DNA of 9,120 nucleotides, from the NCBI GenBank assembly GCA_008501545.1, contig QQUM01000425.1, positions 1 to 9,120 on the forward strand, in the 5' to 3' direction. This document shows positions 6,299 to 9,120 of the stretch, one piece after another; within the stretch, counting starts at the first letter, position 1, and each line of letters opens with the position of its first letter. Source of the DNA: Calditrichota bacterium (GTDB lineage Bacteria > Zhuqueibacterota > Zhuqueibacteria > Zhuqueibacterales > Geothermadaptataceae). The notes under the pieces were generated by a model. It searched no databases. It worked only from the letters and a program-made list of their open reading frames with translations, and was not told where the DNA came from. The position numbers and the translations under genes were made by a program.

Positions 6299-6543
6299 GG
6301 TTGGGAGAAACAATAGTCATCGGTGACGATATTACCATCAAGATTGTCGATATACATGGAAAACAAATTCGCATTGGAATCGAAGCCCCAAAAGAAATAA
6401 GCGTCTATCGCGGTGAAATATACGATCGCATTATGCATGAAAACAAAGCTGCTGCTGAAGCAGCCAATTCACAAAATCAGACGGTTACCGATAACATGCG
6501 CGAATTGTTAAAACAAAAATCGATTCCTGCAAATGATAAATGA
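6280..6543 (+). CDS. csrA: CsrA, carbon storage / translational regulator
   Basis: CsrA is a homodimeric RNA-binding protein that represses translation, classically of flagellin mRNA in FliW-containing bacteria, by binding GGA motifs. The 87-residue product starts [20 protein letters not shown] and has the key RNA-binding residues Leu4, Arg6 and Arg44 (SVYRGEIY; His43 of the enteric form is Tyr here). The beta-strand core covers residues 1-46. It then continues with a helix and an extra tail ([11 protein letters not shown] and beyond), about 25 residues more than E. coli CsrA (61) and more than B. subtilis (74). In FliW-containing lineages the C-terminal extension is the FliW-binding part, so the length agrees with the adjacent fliW. 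It is the last gene before a terminator. Confidence 0.97.
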   Translation: MLVLTRRLGETIVIGDDITIKIVDIHGKQIRIGIEAPKEISVYRGEIYDRIMHENKAAAEAANSQNQTVTDNMRELLKQKSIPANDK

Positions 6544-6546
6544 CTT

Positions 6547-6573
6547 TAAGGGATTTTCGGATCCCTTATTTTT
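6547..6573 (+). terminator. Rho-independent terminator after csrA
   Basis: An eight-base stem, TAAGGGAT at 6547-6554 and ATCCCTTA at 6561-6568, encloses TTTCGG and is followed by TTTTT. Adding the U-G pair at the top gives a UUCG tetraloop. It begins four bases after the csrA stop and separates the flagellar operon from the next gene. Confidence 0.88.
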
Positions 6574-6759
6574 ATGTTTATTCTCTCAACCGCCCTCCAA
6601 ATTCTTCTTTTCTCTCTCTCATCAACGCTCACTATCTGCTTGTTTGTTGTGAAATTAATTCAGGTTAACATGTTCAAGTAGCACCTGCTTTTTCCGATAC
6701 TTCCTCAGACATCACACAGCCTTTCTTTCTCTATCATTTACAAATCTCCGAAGGATTTC
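6574..6759 (+). other. Pyrimidine-rich intergenic region
   Basis: No reading frame of interest on either strand. The + strand is rich in C and T (for example 6601-6620, and much of 6720-6745). It holds the sigma-28-like site at 6674-6700, a short palindrome AACATGTT (6667-6674) and the ribosome binding site of the next gene (GAAGGA, 6750-6755). No RNA gene or riboswitch fold was recognised. Confidence 0.5.
6674..6700 (+). promoter_or_regulatory. Candidate weak sigma-28 promoter of the glycosyltransferase gene
   Basis: TCAAGTAG (6674-6681, five of eight matches to TAAAGTTT) and TCCGATAC (6693-6700, six of eight to GCCGATAA) are separated by exactly 11 bases, the preferred spacing. It lies 59 bases before ATG 6760, after the csrA terminator and in non-coding DNA, where a promoter for the next gene is needed. 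It is weaker than the flgK site and inferred by eye. Confidence 0.4.
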
Positions 6760-9120
6760 ATGACAGATACCAATTTAATTGCAAAAGCTGAAAAGTTATT
6801 CCTTGAAGGCGAAGTCGAGCAGGCAAGAACACAATTTGAACATGCTCTGGAAGAAAATCCTTATAATGCAGAAATTTTAAACAATCTCGGCGTCATTTCA
6901 CATGAGTCCGGCGATCCCTACACTGCGGAAGCTTATTTTCTGCGTGCCATCGAAAACGACAACGAAACCAAAGACAGTTATCTCAATTTGCTACCGATTT
7001 TATGTGAGATTGGCAGTGTTACCTGTACTGTCCTTCTGGCTGATTATATGCTGTCAAAATTTCCCGGCCAGCGTGATGTGGAGCAACAGGTTGCAGAAGT
7101 TATTCAATTTATTGCAAAAGATTTTGCGACGAAAATACCTGGTCTAACGGCAAGCTACTGGCATGATCGCAACATCCTGAAGTACAGCGACCTTTATCAA
7201 TTTCTTCTCTTCCCAAATAAGAAAAAAAATCATCAACCTGAGTTAACGCCTTTCATTCATGCACTTCGCATAGCAGCAGAGAAGGATGCGTATATCGATG
7301 CGTGCAAGCTCATGAATCCAAAATTTCAAATCGAAAAGAAATCCCCGCTTGAGTATTTGCTGCTTTCGTGCTTCTGGCTTGCAGTAAATCGAATATACGA
7401 ATGCCGGCTTTTTGCATCTTTCTTGCTTGATGACAAAGAATATGGCCCTTTAGCCAGAAGGCTGCTTGACTTAACCATCCCGAAAGAAAATAGCCGCGCA
7501 GTCGCTGATGCGTATCAGCATATCCTGATCGTAATGGAAGAAGGCATCGGCAATATGGTGATGCTGACACCGGCATTGCAGGCGATTCATCAACGTCTTC
7601 CAATGAGCAAAATTACTGTCCTTTGTTCTGATATAGCAGCACAAATCATCGATGATCTGCCGTATGTCCACAAAACGATTTCCGCACTAAAAGCTGAAAA
7701 ATTCGATTTGGTTTTAAATACGATCTGGGCACAACAAACGATCAAAAAATATGAAACCAGCCTTTACGAACAGGCAGATTTTCATTTTTCGAGTGATTTT
7801 AAAATTGGTATCGATCATGAAATTGAAGCGAACTTTCGTCTTGCGAATTTTCTTGGGCATGGTGGCCCGGTCCCTGAACCACAGGTTTGCAGTGCACCAT
7901 GTGAACTCATCGATTTTACAGGTCGACAACTTGCTGTTTTAGCGAATACAACAGTAAATAACAATGGGTGGGAGAGAAAACGCTGGCCGTATTATCCACA
8001 ATTGGCGGAAAAGTTAATGCAGGATGGCTACCAGGTGGTGGTCGTAGGTGGTGCCGATGAAGCGAAGAAATTTTCAGGAAAGTACTGGCCGCAGGGCGTG
8101 CAGGATTTACAGGGACAATTAAGCTTAAAAGAAACAGCTGGCCTGATTAAAAAAGCCAGCATATTCATTGGGAATGACAGCGGGCCGGCACACATGGCGG
8201 CAGCACTTGGCATTCCAACGTACGTTCTTTTCGGGCCATCTCTCATCTCAAAAAACCGACCGTTTGGCAAGCAGGTTGCAGTGCTGAGCAAGGAGATGCC
8301 CTGCAGCCCCTGCCAATACACCGAGCGTTGGGCAAAGTGCACGGACTGGCAATGCATGGCCTCGCTTACCGTCGACCGGGTGTTCGATCGTATAAAAAAC
8401 ACATCAGCCCCGCAAGGCTGCCTGCTTGGGCGGAAAGATTCCCATGAACTAAAGATTGTGAATAGGCAAAACAAGTTATTTGTGAAAAACGATGTTAGCG
8501 AAGAACCGCTTCGGATACACTTGGTGGGCAAGGGTGTAACAAATTTTCCGTGGGGAATGGAAATCGAAATGCAGCGCGTTTTTGAGCGCATGGGTTGTGA
8601 AGTGATGCAAACAGACTACGTCGCCCATGCCAATGATTTCGCCAACCGGTTTTTTCGACCAGCGCATCTCATGCTGGTTTTTCGAGGAAGTGGCATTCCG
8701 GGTGAATTAATTCAGCGCGTACCGTACAAAACAGTGCTCTGGTACCAGGATGATGTCTTTGCCGCTGGACATGTTCGCAAGGATTTGCAATACAACGCCC
8801 GTTTTTTCGACCATGTTTCCACATTCGACAACAATGCGATAATGGAGTATAAAAAATATGGCGTTGAAAAAATTGATTGGTTGCCTTTAGGGGCGACTCC
8901 GGAGATTTATAACAAGCAGTTTTTACCGAAGAAATATGATGTCAGCTTCGTCGGGAATATTTATCCAAACCGCAAAGCGCTTTTCGATCGCCTTGCAAAA
9001 AAGTTCAATCTCCATGTCAGCCAGGCATTCGCTCAGGATGCTGCACGAATATATAATGAAGCAAAAATTGTCCTAAACCTTGGAATTGGCAAAACCGGTA
9101 TTCAGCAGCGCGTGTTTGAG
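6760..9120 (+). CDS. TPR / GT9 / CgeB-like multidomain glycosyltransferase (3' partial)
   Basis: A continuous frame of 787 codons runs from ATG 6760 (GAAGGA four bases upstream) to the window end without a stop. Residues about 3-75 form TPR-like helix pairs (AEKLFLEGEVEQARTQFEHA, then NPYNAEILNNLGVISHESGD with AEAYFLRAIE). Residues about 80-245 are helical and unassigned. Residues about 252-545 resemble glycosyltransferase family 9 (ADP-heptose:LPS heptosyltransferase type): EGIGNMVMLTPALQAI (261-276), a strand YQVVVVGG (424-431), then GNDSGPAHMAAALGIPTYVL (471-490) with FGP, and a Cys cluster (515, 518, 527, 532). Residues about 584-787 resemble the CgeB/Glyco_trans_1_2 type: VLWYQDDVF (659-667), VSFVGNIYPNRKALFDRL (728-745), KIVLNLGI (769-776) and QRVFE at the edge. 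It probably transfers sugars to a protein or glycan in the cytoplasm; substrate unknown. Flagellin modification is inferred from the neighbours and from TPR-containing flagellin glycosyltransferases such as Caulobacter FlmG. It could instead serve LPS or capsule synthesis. Confidence 0.85.
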   Translation, partial: MTDTNLIAKAEKLFLEGEVEQARTQFEHALEENPYNAEILNNLGVISHESGDPYTAEAYFLRAIENDNETKDSYLNLLPILCEIGSVTCTVLLADYMLSKFPGQRDVEQQVAEVIQFIAKDFATKIPGLTASYWHDRNILKYSDLYQFLLFPNKKKNHQPELTPFIHALRIAAEKDAYIDACKLMNPKFQIEKKSPLEYLLLSCFWLAVNRIYECRLFASFLLDDKEYGPLARRLLDLTIPKENSRAVADAYQHILIVMEEGIGNMVMLTPALQAIHQRLPMSKITVLCSDIAAQIIDDLPYVHKTISALKAEKFDLVLNTIWAQQTIKKYETSLYEQADFHFSSDFKIGIDHEIEANFRLANFLGHGGPVPEPQVCSAPCELIDFTGRQLAVLANTTVNNNGWERKRWPYYPQLAEKLMQDGYQVVVVGGADEAKKFSGKYWPQGVQDLQGQLSLKETAGLIKKASIFIGNDSGPAHMAAALGIPTYVLFGPSLISKNRPFGKQVAVLSKEMPCSPCQYTERWAKCTDWQCMASLTVDRVFDRIKNTSAPQGCLLGRKDSHELKIVNRQNKLFVKNDVSEEPLRIHLVGKGVTNFPWGMEIEMQRVFERMGCEVMQTDYVAHANDFANRFFRPAHLMLVFRGSGIPGELIQRVPYKTVLWYQDDVFAAGHVRKDLQYNARFFDHVSTFDNNAIMEYKKYGVEKIDWLPLGATPEIYNKQFLPKKYDVSFVGNIYPNRKALFDRLAKKFNLHVSQAFAQDAARIYNEAKIVLNLGIGKTGIQQRVFE

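Noticed and set aside
6902..7147. Short + strand frame of 81 codons inside the glycosyltransferase gene
   Set aside because: It is in another frame of the long 6760-9120 coding region, has no recognisable motif and is best explained as a shadow.
8028..8591. 187-codon minus-strand frame opposite the GT9/CgeB region
   Set aside because: The + strand here encodes clear GT9 motifs (GNDSGPAHMAAALG); the minus-strand product is rich in Ser, Cys, Arg and Pro and resembles no known family.
1..9120. tRNA, rRNA, CRISPR arrays, insertion sequences or long repeats
   Set aside because: None was seen on either strand: no repeated spacer pattern, no transposase-like frame, and no inverted repeats beyond the csrA terminator.

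Overview
The window is one strand of tightly packed flagellar genes followed by a large, open-ended glycosyltransferase gene. All supported genes lie on the + strand. FlgH (L-ring) and FlgI (P-ring), with the FlgA P-ring chaperone, show that the cell has an outer membrane and a peptidoglycan layer. The FliW/CsrA pair, a CsrA longer than the enteric form and a FlgJ with an SLT (not GH73) lytic domain point away from Enterobacteria and towards another diderm lineage (deltaproteobacterial-like, Calditrichota/FCB or a similar phylum). The exact phylum cannot be fixed from this sequence alone.

Layout: flgA (5' end cut off, to 473), flgH (470-1075), flgI (about 1011-2165), flgJ with a rod-binding and an SLT domain (2165-2884), flgN (2874-3380), flgK (3394-4770), flgL (4858-5763), fliW (5809-6252; possible earlier start 5776) and csrA (6280-6543). 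A clear intrinsic terminator (6547-6573) closes this cluster. From flgA to flgN consecutive genes overlap, which suggests translational coupling; flgK onward have their own Shine-Dalgarno sites. A 186-base non-coding stretch (6574-6759) precedes a reading frame that starts at ATG 6760 and runs without a stop to the end of the window (787 codons). It encodes N-terminal TPR-like helices, a family 9 (heptosyltransferase-like) glycosyltransferase domain and a CgeB-like second glycosyltransferase domain, cut at the window edge.

How they work together: FlgA, FlgI, FlgH and FlgJ build the rod bushing through peptidoglycan and outer membrane. FlgN is the probable export chaperone of the hook-filament junction proteins FlgK and FlgL. 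FliW and CsrA form the known partner switch that ties flagellin synthesis to filament assembly. The TPR-glycosyltransferase is a candidate for glycosylating flagellin or another surface structure.

Two sequences resembling sigma-28 (FliA/SigD) promoters were found: one inside the 3' end of flgN, just upstream of flgK, with a perfect GCCGATAA -10 box, and a weaker one upstream of the glycosyltransferase. If real, the second would put the glycosyltransferase into the late flagellar regulon. Most of the window is conserved flagellar biology; the least ordinary object is the three-part TPR-GT9-CgeB protein.
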